NCBI RefSeq assembly: GCF_024707485.1
Contig: NZ_CP102602.1
Span: 1,364,001 to 1,428,000 of the forward strand
Length of the DNA stretch: 64,000 nt
Direction: 5' to 3'
Origin: Thermococcus thermotolerans
GTDB lineage: Archaea > Methanobacteriota_B > Thermococci > Thermococcales > Thermococcaceae
Numbering within the stretch: position 1 is the first letter of the stretch; each line of letters starts with the position of its first letter. Shown piece by piece: positions 33,213-44,328 of the stretch. The notes beneath the pieces were generated by a model. The model was not told the DNA's origin. It saw only the letters and a program-made list of their open reading frames with translations, and searched no databases. A program made the position numbers and the translations under genes.

Positions 33213-34987
33213 AGTTCATCCCTCACGAAGACCCCTATGATCACAAGGGAGGCGTGCCTGATGGCCCCCAGGATATCCCTCGCGCTCAGACCCTTTCTTC
33301 CATAGACGTGTCTCTCGTGGAGCCGGGTTAATGCTGCGAGGCTGCCGGCAAAGGGCTCGGACCCAAGGAGCGAGAGGAGCTCCCTTGGGGTGGTGGACTT
33401 AGGGAGGCCGTAGACCCTCTTCAGCAGGCCGTACACGACCCTGTAGGCCCTCCTCAGGTCGGGCTTCCCCCCGGGAGGGACTCCTTCTCCGGACGCATGA
33501 ACATTCGCAACGGCCCCTTTCCTTTCCCCACTCCCCGGTTTTTTCCGGGTGACTAACCTGTAGGCAACGAACGCTGTAAGGAGGGATACGATGAAGAGCA
33601 GGAACCTCCGGGTGTAGTCTATCAGAACCGCCTCAAGGACGAGGACGTTTGAGGCCGCGGGGGCCAGCTCATCGCTCCCGCTGAAGTAGACATAGACTTC
33701 ATGCCGTCCGGGTGGAAGCCTAACGACAAACGTGAAGTTTCCCCTGGCTTTTAAACTGGAATGGGGCTTTCCGTCGACGTAGACCGTCAGGGACAGTTCA
33801 TAGGGGCCATAGACGGTGCCCCTTATTGGAACGTCCTCGCCGGCCTTGACCTGGCTTCCCTCCTGAAACAGTCTTATAACCGGCCTGTCCTTTGCTGGGA
33901 GGAGTGTAAGCACGAGGGAGCTTTCCATCCTTATCCCATCGCCCGGGAAGGTCAGCGTTGCGTTGGTCTCCTTTGAGAGGTTTCCAATGGAGAACCGGAA
34001 GCTCCCGTTTTCATCGGTTATCCCGTAGTACGTCTCGTTGCCAACGCTCAGGATTATCCTCTTCCATGGAATCCCCTCACCGAAGTAGTCTAAGAGGTAG
34101 CCCTCAACGGTGATTCCCTGCGAAACGCTCTCGCTGGCCAGTATCTTTGTGGGGATCTCTCCAACGGACACGTTCACGGTGTTTGAGAAGACCTCCCTCG
34201 TCCCGTTGAGGGCCAGCGCCCGAGCCTGGTAAACGCCGGGTCTCTTGAAGGAAACCTCAAGGTGGAACATCCCGTTGGTGACGTTTGCCCGGTACTCCCT
34301 CCCGTTTATAAGAAGGCGCACGTCCTCAAGGCCAAGGGTGAAGCCGTAGAATGTCACGTTTTCGTAGGCGTACGGGGTTGGGTTGGACACCGAGAGCGTA
34401 AAGTTTTCGGGAACCTGCACCTGATCAAGAAGCCTTTCGTACCTTTCGACCAGGAGCTCAAGCTCCCCCAGTCTCGCGTACAGCTCACCCACATCGAAGG
34501 CCAGCCGGGTGCCGTTCGGCCCGGTCAGGGTTACCGAGGATATTGAATCAATCGCTGAACGGCAATCCCTCAGACCGACCTTCATCCCTATTACCGCGCC
34601 CCTGGCGCCGGCGTAGTTGCCCTCCCCAAAGGCTTCCCCAAAGAGCTCGTTCCCTGAGGCGATCCTGAAGGCACACGACCCCAGCTGGACGAAGTCGGGA
34701 GCTATCTCAAGGGCGTTTTTTCCAATTCCTGCGGAGGAGTACGTTATTAGGGTCTCGTAGGTGGCGTTTAGTTGAGCGTATAGCTCAGTGGCCATCTCAA
34801 CGGTGCCGTTCCCCCCATTGAGGATTCCAGAGAACAGGGCGTTAAACTCCCCCAGAAAGGAGTCAAAGTAGAGATATGCCCCGTAATCGTTAGAACCTGC
34901 CGTCAGGTAGTCCGAACCCTCGGCCACAGCAATGCCCGAGCCTAGAACCATCATGGAGATGAGCAGGAAAGGGGCCAGCTTCCTCAT
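33209..34987 (-). CDS. Secreted/membrane protein with Ig-like repeats and DUF4129 tail
   Basis: A 592-residue protein. A signal peptide (MRKLAPFLLISMMVLGSGIA) is followed by about 430 extracytoplasmic residues with several Ig-like/carboxypeptidase-regulatory-like beta domains (for example GYLLDYFGEGIPWKRIILSV and VPIRGTVYGPYELSLTVYVD). There is one membrane segment near residue 460 and a cytosolic DUF4129 domain (RRAYRVVYGLLKRVYGLPKS, TPRELLSLLG). It is the first gene of the MoxR operon. The ATG at 34987 is chosen because it gives a clean signal peptide. Some archaeal homologues carry a transglutaminase domain; none is visible here. Confidence 0.8.
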   Translation of the reverse strand: MRKLAPFLLISMMVLGSGIAVAEGSDYLTAGSNDYGAYLYFDSFLGEFNALFSGILNGGNGTVEMATELYAQLNATYETLITYSSAGIGKNALEIAPDFVQLGSCAFRIASGNELFGEAFGEGNYAGARGAVIGMKVGLRDCRSAIDSISSVTLTGPNGTRLAFDVGELYARLGELELLVERYERLLDQVQVPENFTLSVSNPTPYAYENVTFYGFTLGLEDVRLLINGREYRANVTNGMFHLEVSFKRPGVYQARALALNGTREVFSNTVNVSVGEIPTKILASESVSQGITVEGYLLDYFGEGIPWKRIILSVGNETYYGITDENGSFRFSIGNLSKETNATLTFPGDGIRMESSLVLTLLPAKDRPVIRLFQEGSQVKAGEDVPIRGTVYGPYELSLTVYVDGKPHSSLKARGNFTFVVRLPPGRHEVYVYFSGSDELAPAASNVLVLEAVLIDYTRRFLLFIVSLLTAFVAYRLVTRKKPGSGERKGAVANVHASGEGVPPGGKPDLRRAYRVVYGLLKRVYGLPKSTTPRELLSLLGSEPFAGSLAALTRLHERHVYGRKGLSARDILGAIRHASLVIIGVFVRDEL

Positions 34988-35055
34988 TTTAATCAACAAC
35001 TCATGGTAAGACAAATCTTTTAAGGTTAATGGTTGTTGTGAGGCTGGGGGAGAGG

Positions 35056-35802
35056 ATGGAAGTGAAGAACATCGTGGGTGCTTCCTTGCTCGCGGCCGGC
35101 GGCTCTCTGGCCGTTTACGGCTTTCTCAACCTCATAACCAGCTACATAAACCTTGGAATAGCCGGGATGTTCCTGGGGGCCGTTGTACTCACGTTCAAAT
35201 CGTCAGAGTATGTAAAAAAAGATGCTATAAGGCTGGTCCTAAGCTCCTACGGGAGGTTCTCCAACTCCTTTGTGGATAATCTAAGACTGGAAGGAAACGC
35301 CGTCTACATACCACCTTTCGAGAACCTTCCAGAGGGAGGTGTCTTCGTCCCCCTCCACGAGGATTTCGAACTCGACCTGGCGAGGATAGACGAGGAGACC
35401 GTTTTTCTGACGGAGATCCCGAACGACCGGGCCATGGGACTCTTCCTCGGGCCGTTGGGGATTGAGCTTGTAAAGAAGTACGAGGAGCACCTGGAGTACT
35501 CTCTGGCCGGTACGGGACCCGGGGAGGTCGAGGCGACCGCCGGTTCCGTGCTCAAGGCCCTCGGACTGGCCGGGAGGGTCTACATAGAAGAAGTCGAGAA
35601 CGGCTTCCGGGTGATCCTCCAGCCAACCATCCCCTGCGATGCGGGGACATGTGAAAAGATGCCCTGCCCCGTGTGTTCCTCGGTGCTGCTCGCCCTTGCG
35701 AGGGCCACTGGCGAGCTCATCCACGTGGAAAAGGTCGAGGAAAAGGACTATGGAATAGAGATATCTGCAAGAAAGCTGGGAGGAGTTGAGGAATGGATGT
35801 AG
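35056..35802 (+). CDS. Conserved membrane-anchored protein with a Cys-rich cytosolic patch
   Basis: A 248-residue protein: two N-terminal membrane segments, then a soluble domain containing CDAGTCEKMPCPVCS near residue 200. Four closely spaced cysteines could bind metal or form disulfides. I do not recognise a named family. A TATA-like CTTTTAAGG around 35017 predicts a start near 35043, so the ATG at 35056 behind GGGGGAGAGG is preferred over the one at 35029. It is divergent from the DUF4129 operon and overlaps the next gene by ten bases. Confidence 0.7.
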   Translation: MEVKNIVGASLLAAGGSLAVYGFLNLITSYINLGIAGMFLGAVVLTFKSSEYVKKDAIRLVLSSYGRFSNSFVDNLRLEGNAVYIPPFENLPEGGVFVPLHEDFELDLARIDEETVFLTEIPNDRAMGLFLGPLGIELVKKYEEHLEYSLAGTGPGEVEATAGSVLKALGLAGRVYIEEVENGFRVILQPTIPCDAGTCEKMPCPVCSSVLLALARATGELIHVEKVEEKDYGIEISARKLGGVEEWM

Positions 35803-36038
35803 ATGACTACGTGGTGCTCTTCATTTCCCTGTGGGTTCTCGTCTCAGCGCTGGCCGCGGGGAGCGTTGACGTGTTCCTGACGCTGACGCTGATAGGCCTG
35901 CTGATAACCCTGGAGGTTGGCGGCCTCTTCATGAGCAGGGAGCAGAAGGAGAGCCTGAAGCCCATGGTCGAACTACTCCTCCTGATCTTTGCCGTGATAG
36001 TCGTTAAAAAGGTGTACGAGGTGCTCAGCGGTGCCTGA
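35793..36038 (+). CDS. Small two- to three-segment membrane protein
   Basis: An 81-residue hydrophobic protein with two membrane segments near the N-terminus (VVLFISLWVLVSALAAGSVD, VFLTLTLIGLLITLEVGG) and one near the end. No family recognised. It overlaps both neighbours, so it belongs to the 35056-37035 operon and probably works with them in the membrane. Confidence 0.65.
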   Translation: MDVDDYVVLFISLWVLVSALAAGSVDVFLTLTLIGLLITLEVGGLFMSREQKESLKPMVELLLLIFAVIVVKKVYEVLSGA

Positions 36039-37035
36039 AGAACCTAAGGGTCCGTGGAGACACTGGGATATGCTCACCATCATTGCCCTCTCCCTCCTCC
36101 TGGATTTCCTGATCTACGCCTTTCCGGAGAGCCTGGCAAGGAAGGCACTGGGGCTCGCCTTCGTCCTCTTCTTCCCGGGCTACGTCTTCATAACCGCCCT
36201 GTTCCCCGAAAGGAAGGAGCTGGACAACTTAGAAAGGCTCGCCCTCAGCTTCGGCCTCAGCATAGCCATCGTCCCGCTCATAGGCTTAGCATTAAACTAC
36301 ACACCCTGGGGCATAAGGCTCATCCCGATACTCGTCAGCCTAACGGTCTTCAACGTTGCCTTCTCGCTCATAGCCATCTACCGCCGTTCGAAGGCATTCG
36401 AGCCATGGATTCCATGGATAACTATCGAGGACGTGAAGAGAGAACTTGAGTGGGAAAGCTCAAGCAAACTCGACAAGGCCTTGACTGCCATCCTGATTAT
36501 AGCGATAATAACCTCCATCGGGACGCTCGCCTACGTGGTCACCCACCCCAAGCCCGGCGAGGCCTTCACCGAGTTCTATATCCTCGGACCGGAAGGGATG
36601 GCAGATAACTATCCCACTGACCTGTTCGTCGGGGAGAACGGGACGGTAATCATCGGCATAGTCAACCACGAGCACCGTAACGTAACCTACTACGTCCAGA
36701 TATGGCTCGTCAATCTCACCTGGGACAACGCAACTAACACGACGATAATCCACGAGATGTACCCCATGCCCGGCTGGTTCAACGTGACACTGCCGAACGT
36801 CCCCGTGAACATAGAGGGCAACTGGACGCCGCAGTTCGAGACCAACTACACCTTCAGCATAGACAGGCCCGGCAGATGGCAGGTCTGGTTCCTCCTCTTC
36901 AAAGACAGCCCTCCGGAACTTCCCGCGGCGCCTCCCGACGGCAACTACGCGGAAACGGACGCCAAAAACCTCATCATTGAAGCCATAAACGGCACAATCC
37001 AGTCCCTAAAACTCAACGTGAACGTCAGGCCGTGA
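36031..37035 (+). CDS. DUF1616 membrane protein
   Basis: A 334-residue archaeal envelope protein. Four to five N-terminal membrane segments include the family stretch LGLAFVLFFPGYVFITALFP and ERLALSFGLSIAIVPLIGLA. A further segment (ALTAILIIAIITSIGTLAYV) leads into a secreted beta domain with FYILGPEGMADNYP, typical of DUF1616. The outer domain has many Asn-X-Thr sequons (for example NVT, NLT, NTT), so it is probably N-glycosylated. The GTG start overlaps the previous gene by eight bases. Confidence 0.85.
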   Translation: MPEEPKGPWRHWDMLTIIALSLLLDFLIYAFPESLARKALGLAFVLFFPGYVFITALFPERKELDNLERLALSFGLSIAIVPLIGLALNYTPWGIRLIPILVSLTVFNVAFSLIAIYRRSKAFEPWIPWITIEDVKRELEWESSSKLDKALTAILIIAIITSIGTLAYVVTHPKPGEAFTEFYILGPEGMADNYPTDLFVGENGTVIIGIVNHEHRNVTYYVQIWLVNLTWDNATNTTIIHEMYPMPGWFNVTLPNVPVNIEGNWTPQFETNYTFSIDRPGRWQVWFLLFKDSPPELPAAPPDGNYAETDAKNLIIEAINGTIQSLKLNVNVRP

Positions 37036-37056
37036 GCCCATTCTTACCATTTTAAG

Positions 37057-37070
37057 AGAAAATTTTATAA
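37057..37070 (+). promoter_or_regulatory. Promoter of the TasA-like gene
   Basis: GAGAAAATTTTATAAG is a good BRE/TATA. The predicted start near 37092 leaves a leader of about 25 bases containing GGTGGTG before the ATG at 37118. Confidence 0.65.
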
Positions 37071-37117
37071 GCTCTTCTTGCGTAATCTCTTCGACCTACC
37101 ACACAAGGTGGTGCTGT

Positions 37118-37714
37118 ATGAAACATAAAGAAGTTGTAGCAATAGGCCTCCTCGCGGCCCTGCTGGTGCTAGCCGGGCCCGCCAAGTCGCTCTTCACGGA
37201 CATGGCCATATCAGAGAACAACGAGATAAGCTCCGGAGAGTTCGACATAGCCCTAAGCAAAGACGGAAACAGGTTCTACAACGACCTCAGGCTCTTTGAG
37301 TTCTCGAACCTCAAGCCCGGCGATGAGAGGACGTTCACATTCTACGTCAAAAACCGCGGCGACATCGACGTTTCCAGGCTGAGCATGATCCTCGACGTCA
37401 GAGACCTCGAAGACGGCTCCATGAGTCCGGCGGAGAAGGCCGTTGACAACACGACCGATGTCGGAGAGCTGAGCGGGTATCTAATTGTGGAGGAGCTGAA
37501 GGTGTACCGCGGCAACGATTCATGGACGGTTGACTCAGTAAAGGGCAAGAGCCTAAGGGATATCAGCGGAGAAGGGATAGGGCTTATTGACAAGCCGCTC
37601 AAGGAGGACGAGACGCTGAGAGTTGTCATGACGGTGAAGTTCTCGGAAAAAGCAGGCAACGAGTGCCAGACCGACAGGGTGGTTGTGGACATGAAGCTCA
37701 ACGCCGAGCAGTGA
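37118..37714 (+). CDS. TasA/camelysin-like secreted protein, candidate bundling pilin
   Basis: A 198-residue secreted protein. The signal peptide (EVVAIGLLAALLVLAGPAKS) is followed at once by LFTDMAISENNEISSGEFDI and then FSNLKPGDERTFTFYVKNRG, the pattern of the TasA/CalY family. That family includes biofilm fibre subunits in Bacillus, and archaeal bundling pilins related to TasA are known from Pyrobaculum. In those pilins the strand after the signal peptide inserts into the next subunit. The gene stands alone with its own promoter. There is no dedicated signal peptidase gene next to it. Fibre formation is inferred from family. Confidence 0.75.
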   Translation: MKHKEVVAIGLLAALLVLAGPAKSLFTDMAISENNEISSGEFDIALSKDGNRFYNDLRLFEFSNLKPGDERTFTFYVKNRGDIDVSRLSMILDVRDLEDGSMSPAEKAVDNTTDVGELSGYLIVEELKVYRGNDSWTVDSVKGKSLRDISGEGIGLIDKPLKEDETLRVVMTVKFSEKAGNECQTDRVVVDMKLNAEQ

Positions 37715-37724
37715 ACTTTTAAAC
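37714..37724 (+). promoter_or_regulatory. Promoter giving a leaderless HAD mRNA
   Basis: AACTTTTAAAC overlaps the stop of the TasA-like gene. Its centre is 25 bases from the ATG at 37745, so the transcript is probably leaderless, and no ribosome binding site is visible. Confidence 0.55.
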
Positions 37725-37744
37725 CCTCCCTCCATTCTTTTTCC

Positions 37745-38563
37745 ATGCTGAGGAAAATCGGCCTCATCTTCGACATGGACGGCGTAATCTACCGCGGAAA
37801 CGAGCCCGTTGAAGGCGCCCGCGAGCTGATAAACTTTCTAAAGGAGGAGGGGGTTCACTTCATCTTCCTCACCAACAACTCAACCAGAGACCCCGCCATG
37901 TACCGGGAAAAGTTGCTCTCGATGGGGATCGATATCCCGGAGGACCTTATAGTCACCTCAGGCCTCGCCACCAGGCTGTACATGGAGCGTCATATGGAAC
38001 CCGGGAGGGTTTTCGTCATAGGCGGTGAGGGGCTTCACCGGGAGATGGAGCGCCTCGACTGGGGAGTCGTTACCGTTGAGGAATGCAGAGAGGGTTCATG
38101 GAGGGACGTGAAACACGTCGTCGTCGGCCTCGACCCGGCCTTAACCTACGAGAAGCTCAAGTACGCCACGCTGGCGATAAGGAACGGGGCGAGCTTCATA
38201 GGCACCAACCCGGACACCACCTACCCGGCGGAGGAGGGCCTCTATCCCGGCGCAGGCTCAATAATAGCCGCACTGAGGGCCTCAACCGATGTCGAGCCCC
38301 TGATAATAGGCAAGCCAAACGAGCCGGCCTACGAGGTGGCGAGGAACAAGCTCGACGGTGTCGATGAGATATGGATGGTCGGCGACAGGCTCGACACCGA
38401 CATCCTCTTCGCCAGGCGCTTCGGCATGAAGGCGGTGATGGTCCTGACAGGTGTGAGCACTCTGAGGGACGTTGAAGAGAGGGGGATAGAGCCAGACCTC
38501 GTTCTGCCGAGCGCTAAGGAACTCCTCGAATACCTGAAAACCCTCATGGAGGAAGCCCAATGA
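37745..38563 (+). CDS. HAD-IIA (NagD-like) sugar-phosphate/nucleotide phosphatase
   Basis: A 272-residue HAD hydrolase. Motif I is FDMDGV (Asp10, Asp12), motif II TNNSTRD, motif III GKPNEPAYE and motif IV VGDRLDTDILFA; the IIA-type cap contains GTNPDTTYPAEEG. The family removes phosphate from small sugars, nucleotides or phosphoglycolate-like compounds. It overlaps the ferritin-like gene by four bases. The substrate cannot be fixed from sequence. Confidence 0.92.
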   Translation: MLRKIGLIFDMDGVIYRGNEPVEGARELINFLKEEGVHFIFLTNNSTRDPAMYREKLLSMGIDIPEDLIVTSGLATRLYMERHMEPGRVFVIGGEGLHREMERLDWGVVTVEECREGSWRDVKHVVVGLDPALTYEKLKYATLAIRNGASFIGTNPDTTYPAEEGLYPGAGSIIAALRASTDVEPLIIGKPNEPAYEVARNKLDGVDEIWMVGDRLDTDILFARRFGMKAVMVLTGVSTLRDVEERGIEPDLVLPSAKELLEYLKTLMEEAQ

Positions 38564-38994
38564 AACTTGGGGAACTCCTAGAAAGGCTCATATGGCAGGA
38601 GAACGAGCTCTACAACCTCCACAAGCTCGGCGAGACCTTCGCCACCTTCGAGAGGCCGGAACTGGTAGAGACCTTCCAGCTGATGGCCGAGGAAGAGCTA
38701 AGGCACAGGAAGACCCTCGAAGGGATGCTCTCCGAGGGGACGCTGGAGGAAACGGCGGTCATAGACTACCTCGACTCACTCTCCCTCGAACCCATGCTGA
38801 GCGACGAGAGGGCAAAGCCGGAGAGCCTTGAGGAGCTGGTTCTCGAAGCCCTCGTGAGGGAAAAGCACGCATACGAGCTCTACACGAGGCTCTCCAAAAT
38901 ACTGGACGGCTCCCTGGGACACATATTCAAAATGATGGCCGGAGAAGAGCTTAAACACGCCTACAGGCTCAAACTGGTCTATGAGGGCCTTTGA
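38560..38994 (+). CDS. Ferritin-like diiron protein (rubrerythrin-type helix bundle)
   Basis: A 144-residue four-helix protein with paired iron-ligand motifs: E...AEEELRHRKTL in the first half and REKHAYELY...GEELKHAYRL in the second. It lacks the rubredoxin domain of true rubrerythrin. Such proteins handle peroxide or iron in anaerobes. The start lies within the HAD stop (ATGA). Function is inferred from the ligand pattern. Confidence 0.83.
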   Translation: MKLGELLERLIWQENELYNLHKLGETFATFERPELVETFQLMAEEELRHRKTLEGMLSEGTLEETAVIDYLDSLSLEPMLSDERAKPESLEELVLEALVREKHAYELYTRLSKILDGSLGHIFKMMAGEELKHAYRLKLVYEGL

Positions 38995-39070
38995 CGTTTG
39001 GATAAATTATCCGACATCTCCCTTTTCTACCACCTTACATACCAGGCAAAGTTGGGGGCATAAATTCGTC

Positions 39071-39093
39071 ACCCCGGCAACTTCCAACGGGGT
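39071..39093 (+). other. Small hairpin upstream of the ribonucleotide reductase gene
   Basis: ACCCCG (39071-39076) pairs with CGGGGT (39088-39093) around an 11-base loop, in the 190-base gap before nrdJ. It is followed by AAGGTATATGTAG, a possible TATA, rather than a T-run, so it does not look like a terminator. No known riboswitch pattern is seen in the rest of the gap. Confidence 0.35.
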
Positions 39094-39121
39094 AAGGTAT
39101 ATGTAGGGGTGGCCGGCATAG

Positions 39122-41914
<2,793 letters not shown>

Positions 41915-41932
41915 GGCCATTCTCCTCCTTTC

Positions 41933-42325
41933 TCAGCTTTTATACCCCATTTCTTCGAGGCGTATCTTGTAAGTCCTGTGAAAGAAGAAGACCGTCGCAA
42001 TGACAATTATGGGCAGGGCGTATTGAGAGGGTATCGGAAGGAAGGCCACCAGGGCCACGGAGAGTATGTAATAGGCCATCGTCCTCTTGCTGCGACGGTA
42101 CTTCTCGGCGATTTTCCTCTGTCTTGGGTTCCGCATCAGGGCAAAGTATATTGCCAAATAAAAGCCCGCTCCATAGATAAAATTTCGGACGCCTTCCCAG
42201 CTAAAACCCGGAAACCTTTCCGAAAGCGGGGTTGCAATCACGTAAACGGCGAACACAATGGGTATGAAGAGATAAATAAAGAGAAACTCTCCCCAGAACT
42301 CACTCAGGACTTCTCTCATGCTCAT
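41933..42325 (-). CDS. Four-segment membrane protein, possible immunity/partner protein
   Basis: A 130-residue protein with four hydrophobic segments (FLFIYLFIPIVFAVYVIATP, FIYGAGFYLAIYFALM, MAYYILSVALVAFLPI, YALPIIVIATVFFF) and a basic loop and tail. Its ATG overlaps the stop of the secreted protein gene (ATGA), so the two are made together. No family recognised. The layout of a secreted protein followed by a small membrane protein recurs at 44329-45323 and 60342-61714, which suggests a protection or export role. This is inference. Confidence 0.65.
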   Translation of the reverse strand: MSMREVLSEFWGEFLFIYLFIPIVFAVYVIATPLSERFPGFSWEGVRNFIYGAGFYLAIYFALMRNPRQRKIAEKYRRSKRTMAYYILSVALVAFLPIPSQYALPIIVIATVFFFHRTYKIRLEEMGYKS

Positions 42326-43323
42326 TCATTAGTCCCTCCAATGCTCAATGCACCAGGAGGCCAATAGTCAGGTAATGAAATATAAGCATCCACAGGATCA
42401 GCGGCCCACATTCCATCTCTGACAACACCAAAGTTCTCTAGTGCCCATGAGACCGCCCGATCTACGGCAAATTCTACTACTCTTGAAACTACTGTCCCCA
42501 CTATTGGATCCTTTAATATTACTGTGGTAGCACCATTGGCTATTAGGCCAGCCACATCGGTAGTAACATCTTCCAGCCACTTATTTCCAAAGGTATGCAC
42601 ATAGGTCATGTAAGTAGTGATTGCGCCACCTCTTCCAAGCAGATACTCTGTATTTATATCATACATAACTTGAATAACCCCACGCTTAATCTGGTCACCA
42701 ACTTTAAAAGTCAACTGGTGTTCAAGAACCCCACTATTCCAATCAAAGCTGGTATCGTCTGCAGTTTTTACAACATCATGATTACCAAAAGCGCTACCCG
42801 ACTCCAGCTGACCACCCCACACATCCACTGGCCTCACAAGAAGGTTTTCACTAGTCTTTCCAACTACAGTAGTGATGGAAATAACGTCCATATCCCCACT
42901 ATCCGCCAAATCCTCTGTTAGATCCCATTCCCAATAATAGTCAATGAACAAAGTGGCATATTGTTGTTGGAGAAGATACTCAATAGTAAGTGTAAGATCA
43001 CTCTGTGACACCCATGTGTCAGGATGAGGCAAGTCCTTACCAAATTTTTGAGACTCTACTAAAGAAATTCTTCCCGACACAGGAATACTGAAAGTCTTTT
43101 TAATTTCTCCAAGTTTAACAATTCCATATTTCTCCAACAGCATATCCGCTTCCCTCGTCCGTTCTTGTGCTTTTAGCTCTACATACTCCTTCATAACTTG
43201 CTTTAAAATGTCCTTTGTAATCCTTGGCTCATATCCCTTCATGCTTGATGCCTCAATTGGTATGGCCCCAATACCAAACACTAGTAGTACTAATATCATG
43301 CTACCCAAGATCCTGCGGTTCAT
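42322..43323 (-). CDS. Secreted protein of unknown family
   Basis: A 333-residue protein with a signal peptide (ILGSMILVLLVFGIGAIPIE) ending near ASS and no further strong membrane segment. A central beta-rich part contains DYYWEWDLTEDL and VMYDINTEYLLGRGG. The last ~80 residues form a moderately hydrophobic helix-rich region (VSRVVEFAVDRAVSWALENF) ending PDYWPPGALSIGGTNE. There are no cysteines. Composition is more AT-rich than its neighbours. The ATG at 43323 has GGTGGT upstream. No recognised family; it could be an envelope protein or a secreted toxin precursor, judged only from its coupling to the membrane protein gene. Confidence 0.65.
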   Translation of the reverse strand: MNRRILGSMILVLLVFGIGAIPIEASSMKGYEPRITKDILKQVMKEYVELKAQERTREADMLLEKYGIVKLGEIKKTFSIPVSGRISLVESQKFGKDLPHPDTWVSQSDLTLTIEYLLQQQYATLFIDYYWEWDLTEDLADSGDMDVISITTVVGKTSENLLVRPVDVWGGQLESGSAFGNHDVVKTADDTSFDWNSGVLEHQLTFKVGDQIKRGVIQVMYDINTEYLLGRGGAITTYMTYVHTFGNKWLEDVTTDVAGLIANGATTVILKDPIVGTVVSRVVEFAVDRAVSWALENFGVVRDGMWAADPVDAYISLPDYWPPGALSIGGTNE

Positions 43324-43369
43324 ATAGACCACCTTTCCAACATTTTCATTACATTTGTTGATGACCCAA

Positions 43370-43384
43370 CATATAAGCTTTTCT
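43370..43384 (-). promoter_or_regulatory. Promoter of the secreted-protein pair
   Basis: On the minus strand GAAAAGCTTATATG gives a clear BRE/TATA. Predicted start near 43347, 24 bases before the ATG at 43323. Confidence 0.6.
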
Positions 43385-43572
43385 GTTTACTAAAAGTAAT
43401 TTCTTTTTCTTTTTTTTTTCAGTAGTGTTTTTTTCTAATTATGGTTTATCTGAGACTTTGAGGCAAAAGAAAGATGAGTAAGCTGATGAACAAATAGCAC
43501 AACTACACATTAATTCGAAACATGTTCTCAAATATCACCAAAAATTGATTTTGACATTTTCCTGCCAACGGA
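43385..43572. other. AT-rich spacer between divergent promoters
   Basis: Contains long T-runs on the plus strand (43404-43436) and no open frame of note. A CTGA and GATGA-like string near 43450-43490 was considered as a box C/D RNA but the order of boxes is wrong. Nothing else seen. Confidence 0.5.
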
Positions 43573-43583
43573 GGCTTTTTAAG
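43573..43583 (+). promoter_or_regulatory. Promoter of the phosphoribosyltransferase gene
   Basis: GGCTTTTTAAG is TATA-like, with a predicted start near 43608 and a leader of about 55 bases containing GGAGGTG. Confidence 0.45.
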
Positions 43584-43663
43584 CCGAGGACTTTAACTTC
43601 TATCCATCACCCGAAAGCCTTAAGTTGTGAGGGTCAAAACTCACGCTATTCGGAGGTGTTGAC

Positions 43664-44125
43664 ATGGACAAGGTTTACCTCACCTGGTGGCAGGTGGACA
43701 GGGCGATATTCGCGCTTGCCGATAAGTTGAGGGAGTATAAACCCGACGTCATAGTCGGCATAGCGAGGGGAGGACTCATCCCGGCCGTGAGGCTCAGCCA
43801 CATACTTGGCGATATTGAGGTCAAGGTCATCGACGTCAAGTTCTACAAGGACATCGAGGAGAGGATGGAGAAGCCGCTCATAACCATCCCCCTCCACGGC
43901 TCGCTGGAGGGCAAGAAAGTCGTTATCGTTGACGACGTCAGCGACACCGGGAAGACCCTCGAAGTCGTCATCGATGAGGTCAAGAAGGCCGGCGCATCGG
44001 ATGTTAAAGTGGCCTGCCTCAGCATGAAGCCCTGGACGAAGGTGGTTCCCGACTTCTACGTCTTCCGCACGGACAAGTGGATAGTCTTCCCCTGGGAGGA
44101 GTTCCCGGTTGTCGTGAGAGAATGA
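43664..44125 (+). CDS. Purine phosphoribosyltransferase (xanthine/guanine type likely)
   Basis: A 153-residue type I phosphoribosyltransferase. The PRPP signature KVVIVDDVSDTGKTLEVVID is at about residue 85, preceded by VIVGIARGGLIPAVRLSHIL with the PPi loop. It ends with VFRTDKWIVFPWEEFP, the short hood that binds the base in Gpt-like enzymes. It salvages a purine base with PRPP; base preference is uncertain. The ATG follows GGAGGTG. Confidence 0.88.
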   Translation: MDKVYLTWWQVDRAIFALADKLREYKPDVIVGIARGGLIPAVRLSHILGDIEVKVIDVKFYKDIEERMEKPLITIPLHGSLEGKKVVIVDDVSDTGKTLEVVIDEVKKAGASDVKVACLSMKPWTKVVPDFYVFRTDKWIVFPWEEFPVVVRE

Positions 44126-44127
44126 GG

Positions 44128-44137
44128 TTTCTTTTTT
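44128..44137 (+). terminator. U-rich terminator after the phosphoribosyltransferase
   Basis: TTTCTTTTTT directly after the stop codon, followed by a second T-rich run near 44141, as expected for archaeal U-tract termination. Confidence 0.4.
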
Positions 44138-44263
44138 GCACTTTCTTTGCATCGCCATGCAACTCCTTTACTCAGGCTTCTTTTGAAAAGTTCTAAGAGG
44201 AAAACTCGCATTAGAATAAATTCATGCTCGAAAATAAAGGGAAGAATTTTTACTAAGAGTAAA

Positions 44264-44280
44264 CGGAAAAGGTTATAAAG
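44264..44280 (+). promoter_or_regulatory. Promoter of the second secreted-protein pair
   Basis: CGGAAAAGGTTATAAAG is a strong BRE/TATA. Predicted start near 44303, leaving a ~25-base leader with GGATGTGA before the ATG at 44329. Confidence 0.65.
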
Positions 44281-44328
44281 GATAAATCATCCAAATAGTA
44301 ATGCAAAAACTATAAGGATGTGAACTCC

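Noticed and set aside
43440-43500. CTGA and GATGA-like boxes suggesting a box C/D RNA
   Set aside because: Order and spacing of the boxes do not fit C-D'-C'-D, and no terminal stem is present.
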